Source of the DNA: a bacterium
Lineage (GTDB): Bacteria > Bacteroidota > Ignavibacteria > Kapaibacteriales > UBA2268
Assembly (NCBI GenBank): GCA_024711295.1
Contig: JANJTB010000002.1
Coordinates: 1-64,000, forward strand
Length of the DNA: 64,000 nucleotides
Direction: 5' to 3'
Shown: piece after piece, positions 45,122-54,014 of the stretch
Position numbering within the stretch: the first letter of the stretch is position 1
How the letters are laid out: each line of letters begins with the position of its first letter
Notes under the pieces: model-generated
The model's input: the letters and a program-made list of their open reading frames with translations, nothing else
The model's database searches: none
Told to the model about the DNA's origin: nothing
Program-made: the position numbers and the translations under genes

Positions 45122-47803
45122 TTAAATTAAATAATATGCTATCAATCTTGCTACTGTTTCGTTGAATGCAGCTTTAGGGTTGAGCTCATTCGAAAATGTG
45201 CGTGAGTCTAATCTTAAGTCTGTTTCAATTTTGTCAAATAGTCTCAAACGACTGTTAAAGTAAAACGACCTTACACTACCGGATTCTGAGTCATTGACAT
45301 TTATTCCGATCGAATTAGACATCCAGTCTGCAGGAGTGTGAATAAAAGAAATGTCTATTGTATAGACCGGCTTTAACTCAGGCTCTGCCAAAGACTGGGT
45401 ACTTGTATAACTACCCATCAAACCAATGGCTATGGCTTTTCTGAATGATACTCGTTGATTAAACATCAGGATATGAGTAGTAAAATCTGCTAAGCTATCT
45501 TTTGATGTTCCTCTTTGATAATTATATGATAAGAAGCTTATAAATCTTGTTTGTCTGTGCTGGTAACTATGAGACAAATTCATTAACAGCTGATGAATAC
45601 CATTATCTTTGGCTTCTTCTTCAAATTGCGATGAGATTTTCTGAAGATTACCAATATAATTTATCTGAAATACAGGTAAATCTTTAAATCTGAATTCTGC
45701 TCTTGCTCCAATTTTATTCATGTTTGAATTGCCCAAGTCAGCCAAAACATAACCTGCCTGCTCATTAGATAAAAAAGCACTCACAGAAATTTTTCTCTCG
45801 AGCAAGAAATGATTATATCTGATGTCGTACTGCATAATGTCTGTACGAAGATTAGCGACACCAACAGAACGATATCCCGGTCCAACAAATCTGAGTCCGG
45901 CATTTAGGCGGCTTTCACCATCAATTTGATATGCAGCTCTTGCTGCATAGGAGAAATCAGCCAGAGTTCCGCTTTTTATTTCATCTCCAAAAATTCCCGT
46001 AAAAAATGATGGTACCTCCGGATTAACAACACTGCCACCATTTAAGTTGGAATTAAAAACAGATGCGTTGGCTTCACCTTCGAAGGAAAGTCCCAAATCA
46101 TTATCGGCTATACGGGTTGAAAAACCTATGTTATAATTATTTTCTGGTTGTAATACTGTACCGGTGCTGTCAATAAGGTTGCCAAGCAATCGGCTTTGCT
46201 CGTCATCAGAAGCATAGAGTACGGAAAGAATAGCATGGTTGCCAGTTCTTTTTCCATATCCTAATCTTCCTACATAAATATTTTTGAAAAACTCAGGTGT
46301 TTCAGTAAAATTTGTGTTCAAAAATTCATTACCTGCTAAAGCCGACATATTAAAGTCACTTTGCAGTTTACCAACAGTACCTCCTACATAGAAATTCCCG
46401 GGATTATACTCAATTAATCCTCCGTTGATTGCAACACTACCCATGAATAATTCAGAAAAATTAGGGGTAACTTTACCAATTCCAAACGCAGGAAACTGGC
46501 TCATTATCTCCATTTCCGGACTAATTACATCCATCATTTTTAGTGTTTCCATGTTTGACTCTATATCAGACACCTGAATTTTGCGAAGTTCCTCGATTTT
46601 GTTTTCCAGTGCTACCGAATCAGCATAATTCATTTCTTTTAATTCAAGCACAAATGCAGAGTCTTTAAGATTTTCCAGACTTTCAATCATTTCGTTAACA
46701 CGCTGACCGATTGCAAACTTGACGTCTTTCTGGCCTTCTGCAATTCCAAATACAGCACGATTGACATTGTATTTTGAATCATTTTCTTCGGTTGTTAGAA
46801 TAAAATTTAATCCCATAGGAACACCAAATAGATTTAGATCAGGCTCAGCCTCAATTCTTGCAAATGTTTGAGGGGTTCTTGACAGCAAAGCTCTATTATT
46901 TGAATTTTCAACAGTAAGCCTTGCCTTGCCACCAAGAGTAAGTTTTTTTTCTTCTGTATGTGATGTTTCTGCTTGAGGTTCGTAGTTTGACTCTGTAGAG
47001 ACAAAACTATTCATAAAATCATCTTCAACAGGTTCGTTAAATTTAAATCTCCAAATTTCACTTTCGTTAATAACTTTTTCCCCAGCTTTAGCAATTACTT
47101 TCCAAACATAAGTTCTACCGGCAATTAAGTTACGTGTTGCAAAATTTGTTTGCCATTGAGCTGTTGTTAAATTTGGTCTAACGATAACTGGAGGGTTTAC
47201 TTTGAGAGCCTCTTCAGGAGTCTGACCATCAAATAATTCTACTACTACTAAATCACAAACAACTTTTTCGCCCGAACTCAACTCAGGTTGCATAAACCAT
47301 GACCAAACAATAATATTATCATACACGTCGCTTGCATCATAAGGTGAAAAAAGGATAGGAGCAAGTGCTGTAGATACAGTGTGTTCCTGACATGCTGAAG
47401 CTAATATTTCTTGAGTATTACTATTCAACGCCTCAATGCAAATTGTATATTCACCATCAGGAAGAGACCCGGTTCGTCGAACTGATAAAGTAACTCCATC
47501 ATTTCTAATATCATAACTTATTGGTTCGAGAAATCTGCCTTGCAAATTACGACTCCCGTTATTAATCAGAACCGGTGAAGAAGTAGCATTCAGAACGTTG
47601 CCAAGAGTTTTTTCTGTCACGCTTACTTTGAAAAATACTGATTGATTAGTCCCTGAAACATTGATTAAAGATATATTCCATAGTTCACTCAATTTCAAAG
47701 TATTTCCGGCTATAGGAAATTGATTGATAATTAAGTTTTGTGAAAATCCATTTTCTAAAATACTAATAAAGATTATTAATAAAACAAGTAATTTAATTTT
47801 CAT
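45122..47803 (-). CDS. Secreted TANFOR/Fn3-like protein with outer-membrane barrel-like C-terminus
   Basis: 893 aa from ATG 47803 (a GTG at 47809 is an alternative). Signal peptide ends FSQ. The N-terminal ~130 residues (LSELWNISLINVSGTNQSVFFKVSV, GRFLEPISYDI) resemble the TANFOR adhesin-type domain of Bacteroidota surface proteins. Residues ~150-260 look like a fibronectin-III-like domain (APILFSPYDASDVYDNIIVW, TYVWKVIAKAG). A coiled-coil-rich linker (about 350-440) precedes ~400 residues of alternating hydrophobic/Gly strands (YVGRLGYGKRTGNHAILSVLY, FYFNSRLRLFDKIETDLRLD), typical of outer-membrane barrels. It is the first gene of the secreted operon. Function unknown. Confidence 0.72.
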   Translation of the reverse strand: MKIKLLVLLIIFISILENGFSQNLIINQFPIAGNTLKLSELWNISLINVSGTNQSVFFKVSVTEKTLGNVLNATSSPVLINNGSRNLQGRFLEPISYDIRNDGVTLSVRRTGSLPDGEYTICIEALNSNTQEILASACQEHTVSTALAPILFSPYDASDVYDNIIVWSWFMQPELSSGEKVVCDLVVVELFDGQTPEEALKVNPPVIVRPNLTTAQWQTNFATRNLIAGRTYVWKVIAKAGEKVINESEIWRFKFNEPVEDDFMNSFVSTESNYEPQAETSHTEEKKLTLGGKARLTVENSNNRALLSRTPQTFARIEAEPDLNLFGVPMGLNFILTTEENDSKYNVNRAVFGIAEGQKDVKFAIGQRVNEMIESLENLKDSAFVLELKEMNYADSVALENKIEELRKIQVSDIESNMETLKMMDVISPEMEIMSQFPAFGIGKVTPNFSELFMGSVAINGGLIEYNPGNFYVGGTVGKLQSDFNMSALAGNEFLNTNFTETPEFFKNIYVGRLGYGKRTGNHAILSVLYASDDEQSRLLGNLIDSTGTVLQPENNYNIGFSTRIADNDLGLSFEGEANASVFNSNLNGGSVVNPEVPSFFTGIFGDEIKSGTLADFSYAARAAYQIDGESRLNAGLRFVGPGYRSVGVANLRTDIMQYDIRYNHFLLERKISVSAFLSNEQAGYVLADLGNSNMNKIGARAEFRFKDLPVFQINYIGNLQKISSQFEEEAKDNGIHQLLMNLSHSYQHRQTRFISFLSYNYQRGTSKDSLADFTTHILMFNQRVSFRKAIAIGLMGSYTSTQSLAEPELKPVYTIDISFIHTPADWMSNSIGINVNDSESGSVRSFYFNSRLRLFDKIETDLRLDSRTFSNELNPKAAFNETVARLIAYYLI

Positions 47804-47846
47804 AAGCACATAAAATGTTTAGTTAATTATAATATTTTATTTAATA

Positions 47847-47878
47847 CAAACATAACACAAAGACGGTGAACAAACAAA
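47847..47878 (-). promoter_or_regulatory. Promoter of the three-gene secreted operon
   Basis: On the minus strand TTTG (47878-47875), 20 nt, then TATGTTTG (47854-47847). Both boxes fit the TTTG / TAnnTTTG consensus exactly, 44 nt before the ATG at 47803. Confidence 0.6.
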
Positions 47879-48105
47879 TCCGTTACACATATTTTTTTTG
47901 AGTAATTTGAAACCTTGCATTAATATTTATTAATCATTGGTTAATTATTGGAGCTTTTTTATCACGCAAATAATTTAATTATAAGTAGTTGTTATAAGGT
48001 TATTTAATGATTTTTATTACTATTACATTATTAATATTAATGAATAGTTTGAGGTAATTTAATAGACAATCTAAGTAATTTATGAGTATTTTTTTTACTC
48101 AAATC
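47879..48105. other. Non-coding gap upstream of the secreted operon
   Basis: AT-rich sequence with no supported reading frame. It ends at the terminator of the neighbouring outer-membrane protein gene. I see no second promoter of the TTTG-N20-TAnnTTTG form here. Confidence 0.5.
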
Positions 48106-48141
48106 AAAAAAAAACCTGCACACAAATTGTGTACAGGATTT
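48106..48141 (-). terminator. Intrinsic terminator of the outer-membrane protein operon
   Basis: The stem CCTGCACACAA/TTGTGTACAGG (48115-48137, one mismatch) is followed on the minus strand by a run of nine T residues. It lies 30 nt past the stop at 48170; the plus-strand side also has a T-rich tail. Confidence 0.85.
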
Positions 48142-48169
48142 TTATTTTAATTAATAAAAATCTATTGAT

Positions 48170-48814
48170 TTATTCCATATTAAATATGTAACTAAGACCA
48201 AGTTGCAATGAAGCAGGATGATAGTTAATAGAGCCAAGATTTAGTTCATCAGTATATTGCCCGTTTATTTGATAACCGGCATTAATGAAGAAATTTAGTC
48301 TTCCCATTTCCGACTCGTTAAGTGTAAAATTTCCTCCTAACTTGAATTCAAACATGGTTGCTAAAGAGCTGGTTGGGATTTCATTAGTTCGGTTTTCATA
48401 AACTCTTTCTCCACCTAAAGGGATACCAATATTGAGCCCAACTACAAAACCTGATATATAAAATTGAGGAGTCAGTGAAATATAATTAAATCTGTCAGTC
48501 CATTCGGTATTGGAGTTGTCGAACTTTTGCAAATATGCATAATTTGCATAGGCAGCATCAACTAACAAACCCATTTTATCATCAGGATTGAGAGGCAAAT
48601 AAAATGATAATCCAAAATCAGGCATTGCAGCTAGTCCTAACCCATTTTTTATACCCTGAGGTGGATCTGCAGCATTAACACCCATTTTATAAGCTAAAAG
48701 GGGTCCTATTCCAATAGAATAGTTTTCTTTTTCGAATACTCTTTTTGAACTTTGCGTATGAGCAATATTGATTGAAAATACCACTAAAATCACTAATAGA
48801 ATAATCCTATTCAT
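48170..48814 (-). CDS. Outer-membrane beta-barrel protein
   Basis: 214 aa. Signal peptide (residues 1-20, ending HTQS) followed by strands with alternating hydrophobic residues and turns, such as YSIGIGPLLAYKMG, LTPQFYISGFVVGLNIGIPLGG and FFINAGYQINGQY, and a final strand LQLGLSYIFN ending near the C-terminus. This is the size of a small (8-10 strand) porin-like barrel. Substrate unknown. It is 31 nt downstream of the STAS gene and is the last gene of the minus-strand group before the terminator. Confidence 0.75.
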   Translation of the reverse strand: MNRIILLVILVVFSINIAHTQSSKRVFEKENYSIGIGPLLAYKMGVNAADPPQGIKNGLGLAAMPDFGLSFYLPLNPDDKMGLLVDAAYANYAYLQKFDNSNTEWTDRFNYISLTPQFYISGFVVGLNIGIPLGGERVYENRTNEIPTSSLATMFEFKLGGNFTLNESEMGRLNFFINAGYQINGQYTDELNLGSINYHPASLQLGLSYIFNME

Positions 48815-48845
48815 AAATATCCCTTAAAGTTGAATAAATAATATA

Positions 48846-49196
48846 TTAAAACTTTGACTTTGCTTCTTCTAATGTTTCGACAATATGCAAAACAGTATCA
48901 ACTTTGGTCATTTTCAAAACACTTCTTAAAGTGGAATTTAATCCTGAGATAATTAGCTTACCATCCTTTTCTGCAAATCTAGCATGCATTTTGACCAATA
49001 AACCAATTACAATTGAACTTAAATATGTAGTGTTACTAAAATCCATGATTAGAGAGGGTCTTGGAGTTTGTGTAATAAATTCAAACTTATCATTAAGTTC
49101 GTCTGTCTCAGGTCCGCCGGTGAACTGCCCATTCAAAATGAGAATTTGACATTTTTCGGTACTTTCAAGAGTAATGTTGGTCATTTTCAAATCCAT
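48846..49196 (-). CDS. STAS domain protein (anti-sigma factor antagonist-like)
   Basis: 116 aa, a single STAS domain. LILNGQFTG, IMDFSNTTYLSSIVIGLLV and LIISGLNSTLRSVLKMTKVD correspond to the beta-strand/helix core. The LSS of the 'D-S-S-G' region keeps a serine that could be phosphorylated, as in SpoIIAA-type antagonists. No anti-sigma kinase or phosphatase is nearby. An in-frame ATG four codons in is an alternative start. It is 50 nt downstream of rodA. Confidence 0.88.
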   Translation of the reverse strand: MDLKMTNITLESTEKCQILILNGQFTGGPETDELNDKFEFITQTPRPSLIMDFSNTTYLSSIVIGLLVKMHARFAEKDGKLIISGLNSTLRSVLKMTKVDTVLHIVETLEEAKSKF

Positions 49197-49246
49197 ATTT
49201 ATTTAAAAAAATTATATACGATTATTGTATTATTTTATGATAAAAT

Positions 49247-50494
49247 CTAAACTAATCTCTTTCTTCTGTAATTCCGGTATGAGTTAAGCAAAAATCCAAC
49301 AAATGCAAAGTTAACAATCATAGACGTACCACCATAGCTGAGGAATGGTAATGGAATACCCATTACAGGCACTAATCCTAATACCATACCAATATTAATA
49401 AGTATATGATATAAAAAAACAGAAAAAATACCAAAGGATGCTACACTGTAAAACCTGTCATCTGCTTCGTAGGCTATGTTTAAAGTTCGTAATAATAAAA
49501 ATCCAAAAAGCAGCACCAGAGCAGAACTTCCCACAAAACCAAATTCTTCAGCAGGTACTGAAAATATAAAATCAGTCCACTGCATTGGTATATATCTTAA
49601 TTGAGTTTGTGTACCTTGCATAAGTCCTTTGCCGGTTAATCCACCACTTCCAACTGCCATCATTGATTGAATAACATTGTACCCCTGACCTCTTGGGTCT
49701 GCTCCGGGATTCAAAAATGTCTCAATTCTGGCTTTTTGATGATCTTTAAGATTTTCGTAAATATTTGGTGCTATATATGATATTCCTAAAAAAAACAGAA
49801 TTAACAACACTTTGTAAATTACTTTATTTTTAAAGAATAAAGTAATAGCAGTAAAGATTACTACTCCGGAAACACTAAACCAAAATCCTTTAAGTGAAAA
49901 AATAATAATAAAAGGTATTGAAATAAGAAAGTACAAAGCAAATTGGCTAAATCCGCTCCAGAACAGAATACCCAAAAATAATGCTGCCAAGACTGATGAT
50001 GTACCATGATCAGGTTGTAAAAACACCAATGAAAATGGTATAAGAATAATTATCGCTGATATGCTAAAATCTCTAATATTAGTGATATCTGTTCCTTTAG
50101 AGGATAAGAAATACCCTAACATTGTAATCACACCAAATTTGGAAAGCTCAGCCGGTTGTAGCGACATTCCACCAAACCTTATCCAACCTCTAGTTCCATA
50201 TATTTCCTCTCCTACGAACAGTACAGCAAGAAGAAGTAAAATTGAACCGGTATAGAATAAGATTGAAGTATATCTCATGATATTAGGGGGCAAAAATGTT
50301 AGGACTAAAGCACCAAAAACTCCAAATCCTATTGAAATAATTTGTCTATTGAATGAATCTTCCATTCCTGAAGCACCTGTTGCACTGAATAGTGAAACAA
50401 GCCCTATAATTAAAAGACCAAGCACAATGCCTAATAATTTCCAATCTATATAACTTACGGCTTGATTTTCTAAAGAAATTGAAGTACTCTTCAT
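49247..50494 (-). CDS. rodA: Rod-shape-determining peptidoglycan polymerase RodA
   Basis: 415 aa with about ten transmembrane segments. SEDS family features include the start ISYIDWKLLGIVLGLLIIGLVSLFSATG-type helix, RGWIRFGGMSLQPAELSKF (about 105-123), QPDHGTSSV, GSGGLTGKGLMQGTQ and FIFSVPAEEFGFVG, ending with PFLSYGGTSM. RodA makes peptidoglycan glycan strands with a class B PBP during elongation. No mreB, mreC or pbp2 is here; only purC abuts upstream. Confidence 0.93.
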   Translation of the reverse strand: MKSTSISLENQAVSYIDWKLLGIVLGLLIIGLVSLFSATGASGMEDSFNRQIISIGFGVFGALVLTFLPPNIMRYTSILFYTGSILLLLAVLFVGEEIYGTRGWIRFGGMSLQPAELSKFGVITMLGYFLSSKGTDITNIRDFSISAIIILIPFSLVFLQPDHGTSSVLAALFLGILFWSGFSQFALYFLISIPFIIIFSLKGFWFSVSGVVIFTAITLFFKNKVIYKVLLILFFLGISYIAPNIYENLKDHQKARIETFLNPGADPRGQGYNVIQSMMAVGSGGLTGKGLMQGTQTQLRYIPMQWTDFIFSVPAEEFGFVGSSALVLLFGFLLLRTLNIAYEADDRFYSVASFGIFSVFLYHILINIGMVLGLVPVMGIPLPFLSYGGTSMIVNFAFVGFLLNSYRNYRRKRLV

Positions 50495-51382
50495 TTACTC
50501 AACCCAATCCTTACCTGTTATAATTTTATAAGCTTGGATATACTTATCTAAAGTTTTAGTAATTATTTCATCAGGTAAATGTGGTGGTGGATATTGTTTG
50601 TTCCAGGTCAGACTTTCTAAATAATCCCTTAAAATCTGTTTGTCAAAATTTGTAGGAGTTATATCAGGTTGATAGTTTTCAGCAAGCCAAAATCTTGAAG
50701 AGTCAGGAGTAAGTGCTTCGTCAATCAAGATAATTTCGCCTGACTCCAGGTAGCCAAACTCGAACTTTGTATCAGCGAGAATAATACCCTTTTCATACAT
50801 TTTATTATAGGCAAATTCATATAAATCAATTGACTTTTGACGCAAATATTCAGCTGTTTCAAGACCAATAATGTTAGATGCTGTATCAAAGTCAATATTT
50901 TCATCATGTCCACTGTCTGCTTTTGTAGCAGGAGTAAAAATGGGCTTTGGTAATTTTGAGTACTCAACCAAACCATCAGGTAATTGCACTCCACAAATTG
51001 ATTTATTTGATTTGTACTCTTTCCAACCACTTCCGGCGACATATCCTCTTACAACAAACTCTACAGGCAGGGGTTTTGCTTTTCTAACAAGCATAGACCT
51101 TCCTTTCAACATCTCATGGTGTTTAGTTTCTATGGAGTTTATAGGATAATTCAGCGGATTTGATGTTACAAAATGATTATTAATAATATCTTTAGTACTC
51201 AAAAACCAATATTCAGATATCGCTGTAAGTAGTTTACCTTTATTAGGTATTGGTTGGTCCATTATTACATCAAATGCAGATATCCTGTCGGATGCTACAA
51301 ACAACATATAGTTGTCAAGTTCATAGACTTCTCTGACTTTCCCCTTTCGGAAAATATTCAATTCTTCTAAAATATAGTGCAT
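50495..51382 (-). CDS. purC: Phosphoribosylaminoimidazole-succinocarboxamide synthase
   Basis: 295 aa, the longer class of SAICAR synthase. The KGKVREVYE opening, ASDRISAFDVIMDQPIPNKG, VVRGYVAGSGWKEYK, and PIFTPATKADSGHDENID (ATP and substrate motifs) are all present. It joins aspartate to CAIR with ATP in purine synthesis. Its stop abuts the rodA start and it lies 15 nt after the GH2-like gene. Confidence 0.96.
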   Translation of the reverse strand: MHYILEELNIFRKGKVREVYELDNYMLFVASDRISAFDVIMDQPIPNKGKLLTAISEYWFLSTKDIINNHFVTSNPLNYPINSIETKHHEMLKGRSMLVRKAKPLPVEFVVRGYVAGSGWKEYKSNKSICGVQLPDGLVEYSKLPKPIFTPATKADSGHDENIDFDTASNIIGLETAEYLRQKSIDLYEFAYNKMYEKGIILADTKFEFGYLESGEIILIDEALTPDSSRFWLAENYQPDITPTNFDKQILRDYLESLTWNKQYPPPHLPDEIITKTLDKYIQAYKIITGKDWVE

Positions 51383-51397
51383 AATCAGATTTAATGG

Positions 51398-53992
51398 TTA
51401 GTTTAAAAATATATTAGAGTAATATGTCCAAAAATCAAAGAATGAGTACTTGATATGAAGATACCCTAAAGGTATCAACAGGAACAGAGCAAATATAATT
51501 CCGCCTATAGTATAAACTCTTGAGGTTCTTGTATCAAAAACTACTGAAATTGATTTTAGTAACCTTAAAATTGTCCAGATAGCTGTTACAAAATACAAAA
51601 ACAAGAAAAACCAGGAAGAACCGGGTGACATGATAAGCAATCTCATCAATACAAAAGAGATCGGCAATAATAAGACGGTAGGCAATGCTGCCCAAATAGA
51701 AATTGTTATGCAATCACTCCAAAATACTCTTACTTGAGTCAGAATCGCAATCATTCTTATCAACCAACCGGTCAGAAAAGCTAAAATCAAACTAATTAAA
51801 GCAATAATGAAAAGCGACAACTCAGGCATCCAAATCAATTCAAATAAAGTTTCTTTCAACGAGTTTGACGGTACAATTATCATCAACAGATATTCAAGAA
51901 CTTCACTATTTTTAAAAAAATGTAAAATTGATGACAAGTAAATGCCAACAGTAAAAGATATTATCACACCCAAAAGTATAGTTTGCATACTTGAGATAAT
52001 TCGCTGATCGCGGATATCAGCATAGAAATTATAAGGCCTTAACAATGACCTAAACATATACTCTCTGAACCTTCTGAACCTATTGGTTAGCAATACCAAA
52101 ACAATAGCTAAAATAATCCCCAACACTAGATAAATCACAGGGACACCAAAAGCAAAACTTCCGGCATTTAACAGTGGCTCTTTTTCATTATTAAACAAAG
52201 CCTGCATAGTAGCAAAAGATAATCTTTCATTACGTTTTCTGTCAACTAATCCTGATGTATTGACATATTTATCTGGATTATCAGTTGTCATAGAAGGTTT
52301 ATTTTGCAGATAATCATTGAAACTGTTCAAAACTGATCCAACACCATTGTTTTTCTCAACAATTTTATAGCTGTTTAGAATATTATATGCTTGATACTCT
52401 AATGAGAGTGGATCAGAATACCCATTATGATTATTAATTTGTATTTCCGAACCATAAGCCATAAACAAAGGCTTATTTCCAATTAATGATTTGAGCCTTA
52501 CGAATTCGGAATTGATGATAGACAAGTCAATATTTTTTCTCAAATCATGATATCCAATAAAATCAAAACCTTCTGAATATACATTTTCACAATTGTGAGG
52601 TACAATTTTATATTTAAGCTTATCTGATTCTTTTGAGAATAATTTTAATAAAGATTCACAATAAGAGTTATAATGCTTGTCATCTTCATCGACACCTGCA
52701 CCAATACCCCAAGCAAATACACTTGGCGAGTTACTATAATTTGTTATATATTGCTTGGCAAGATTCTGCATGTGAATTTTAACTTCATCAAGATTGGTTA
52801 CTGCAGCGGGAACTTCATACAAGGGTAACTCTACCATCAAAAGCAAACCGTAAATATCACAATACTTTACAAATAATGGATCAGGAGGATTATATTTTGC
52901 TCTTATTACGTTTGCTCCAAGTTTCTTGATCAACTCAATATCTTGCTTTATTTGGTACTCAGTTAGTGTTTGTCCAGACCCTAAAAAATCTTCTATGTAG
53001 CTGACACCCTTAATTTTCAGTGTTTCTCCATTTATAAGCAGCTTTGAATTCTCACCCGAAGTTGATGCTACAATACTCCTAAATCCAATAGAGGTTGTTA
53101 GATCATCAATTACCAAATCATTACGTTTTATTTTTATTTGTAAATCATATAATTCAGGATTATCAGGTGTCCAAAGTATAGCGTTCGTAATCCCCAAACT
53201 TAAACTTTCTATCGCTGTACGATCACTTTCAATGGTTAGTTGCTTGGAGTTTGTGGTTGCAACAATCTCGCCATTTTTTTTCTTTAGGTCTGCCTGTAAT
53301 GAAAGCAATATTTTATCTTTAGTTTTAATATTCAATGAATCTGTTAAATTAAGTCTTTTGACTAAATTCTTTATTTCAGACGAGGTAATACTTACGTCAA
53401 CTTTCAGGTCAATGATGTCATTTTTTATTTTGTAAATGGTCTTGATATCAGAAATCCATGATTGCGGAGTTCCCACTAAAATCAGGTCACGTATTAATCC
53501 TGTAAAAGACTGCTTTGAGTTAAGAGTCTGATTTCTTATTTGCTTAATTCGACCTTCTGCAGGAAGCAATACAAATCTAATCTCATTTATGTCATTTCTG
53601 ACAGCTTTTTCAGGGATTCTTACTGTAAATGGAGTAAGTGCCCCTACATATCTGCCAATGAATTGTTCATTCCAGTAAATTTCAATTTGGTGGTCAATTC
53701 CTAAAAAATAAATTTGCCAGGTATAGTTATCTGTCATTCCTTGAGGAATTTTTACTGCTCTCTTGTATATAATTTTGCCATCATATTTTTCAGAACATGG
53801 TATATTGACAGGAGTCCAGGTTTGCATATCAAGTGACCTTTCCCAGGCTCCGCTCAAATTTGCAAGAAATCTCTTTTCAGAATTTATAATTTTTTTTAGA
53901 TTCCCTTGCTGGTTCTCGGAAAATGCAAAAGAACTAAATAAAACCATTGCTATAATAACTAAATTTTTCAACCTGATTAATTGGAATTTCAT
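51398..53992 (-). CDS. GH2-like (beta-galactosidase-fold) protein fused to a multi-pass membrane domain
   Basis: 864 aa. Signal peptide (1-25), then the sugar-binding and Ig-like domains of glycoside hydrolase family 2 (about 40-310: ANLSGAWERSLD, NDINEIRF). The TIM-barrel part (about 310-590) includes GANVIRAKYNPPDPLFVKYCDIYGLLLMVE. The position of the catalytic Asn-Glu (W-S-L-G-N-E in active enzymes) reads W428-G-I-G-A-G433, so the acid/base glutamate is missing; it is likely inactive. Six predicted transmembrane segments (about 614-847) with a Yip1-like character form the C-terminus. Probable glycan-binding membrane protein; role unknown. Confidence 0.8.
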   Translation of the reverse strand: MKFQLIRLKNLVIIAMVLFSSFAFSENQQGNLKKIINSEKRFLANLSGAWERSLDMQTWTPVNIPCSEKYDGKIIYKRAVKIPQGMTDNYTWQIYFLGIDHQIEIYWNEQFIGRYVGALTPFTVRIPEKAVRNDINEIRFVLLPAEGRIKQIRNQTLNSKQSFTGLIRDLILVGTPQSWISDIKTIYKIKNDIIDLKVDVSITSSEIKNLVKRLNLTDSLNIKTKDKILLSLQADLKKKNGEIVATTNSKQLTIESDRTAIESLSLGITNAILWTPDNPELYDLQIKIKRNDLVIDDLTTSIGFRSIVASTSGENSKLLINGETLKIKGVSYIEDFLGSGQTLTEYQIKQDIELIKKLGANVIRAKYNPPDPLFVKYCDIYGLLLMVELPLYEVPAAVTNLDEVKIHMQNLAKQYITNYSNSPSVFAWGIGAGVDEDDKHYNSYCESLLKLFSKESDKLKYKIVPHNCENVYSEGFDFIGYHDLRKNIDLSIINSEFVRLKSLIGNKPLFMAYGSEIQINNHNGYSDPLSLEYQAYNILNSYKIVEKNNGVGSVLNSFNDYLQNKPSMTTDNPDKYVNTSGLVDRKRNERLSFATMQALFNNEKEPLLNAGSFAFGVPVIYLVLGIILAIVLVLLTNRFRRFREYMFRSLLRPYNFYADIRDQRIISSMQTILLGVIISFTVGIYLSSILHFFKNSEVLEYLLMIIVPSNSLKETLFELIWMPELSLFIIALISLILAFLTGWLIRMIAILTQVRVFWSDCITISIWAALPTVLLLPISFVLMRLLIMSPGSSWFFLFLYFVTAIWTILRLLKSISVVFDTRTSRVYTIGGIIFALFLLIPLGYLHIKYSFFDFWTYYSNIFLN

Positions 53993-54014
53993 TTCTTTAC
54001 ACCAAATTATAAAA

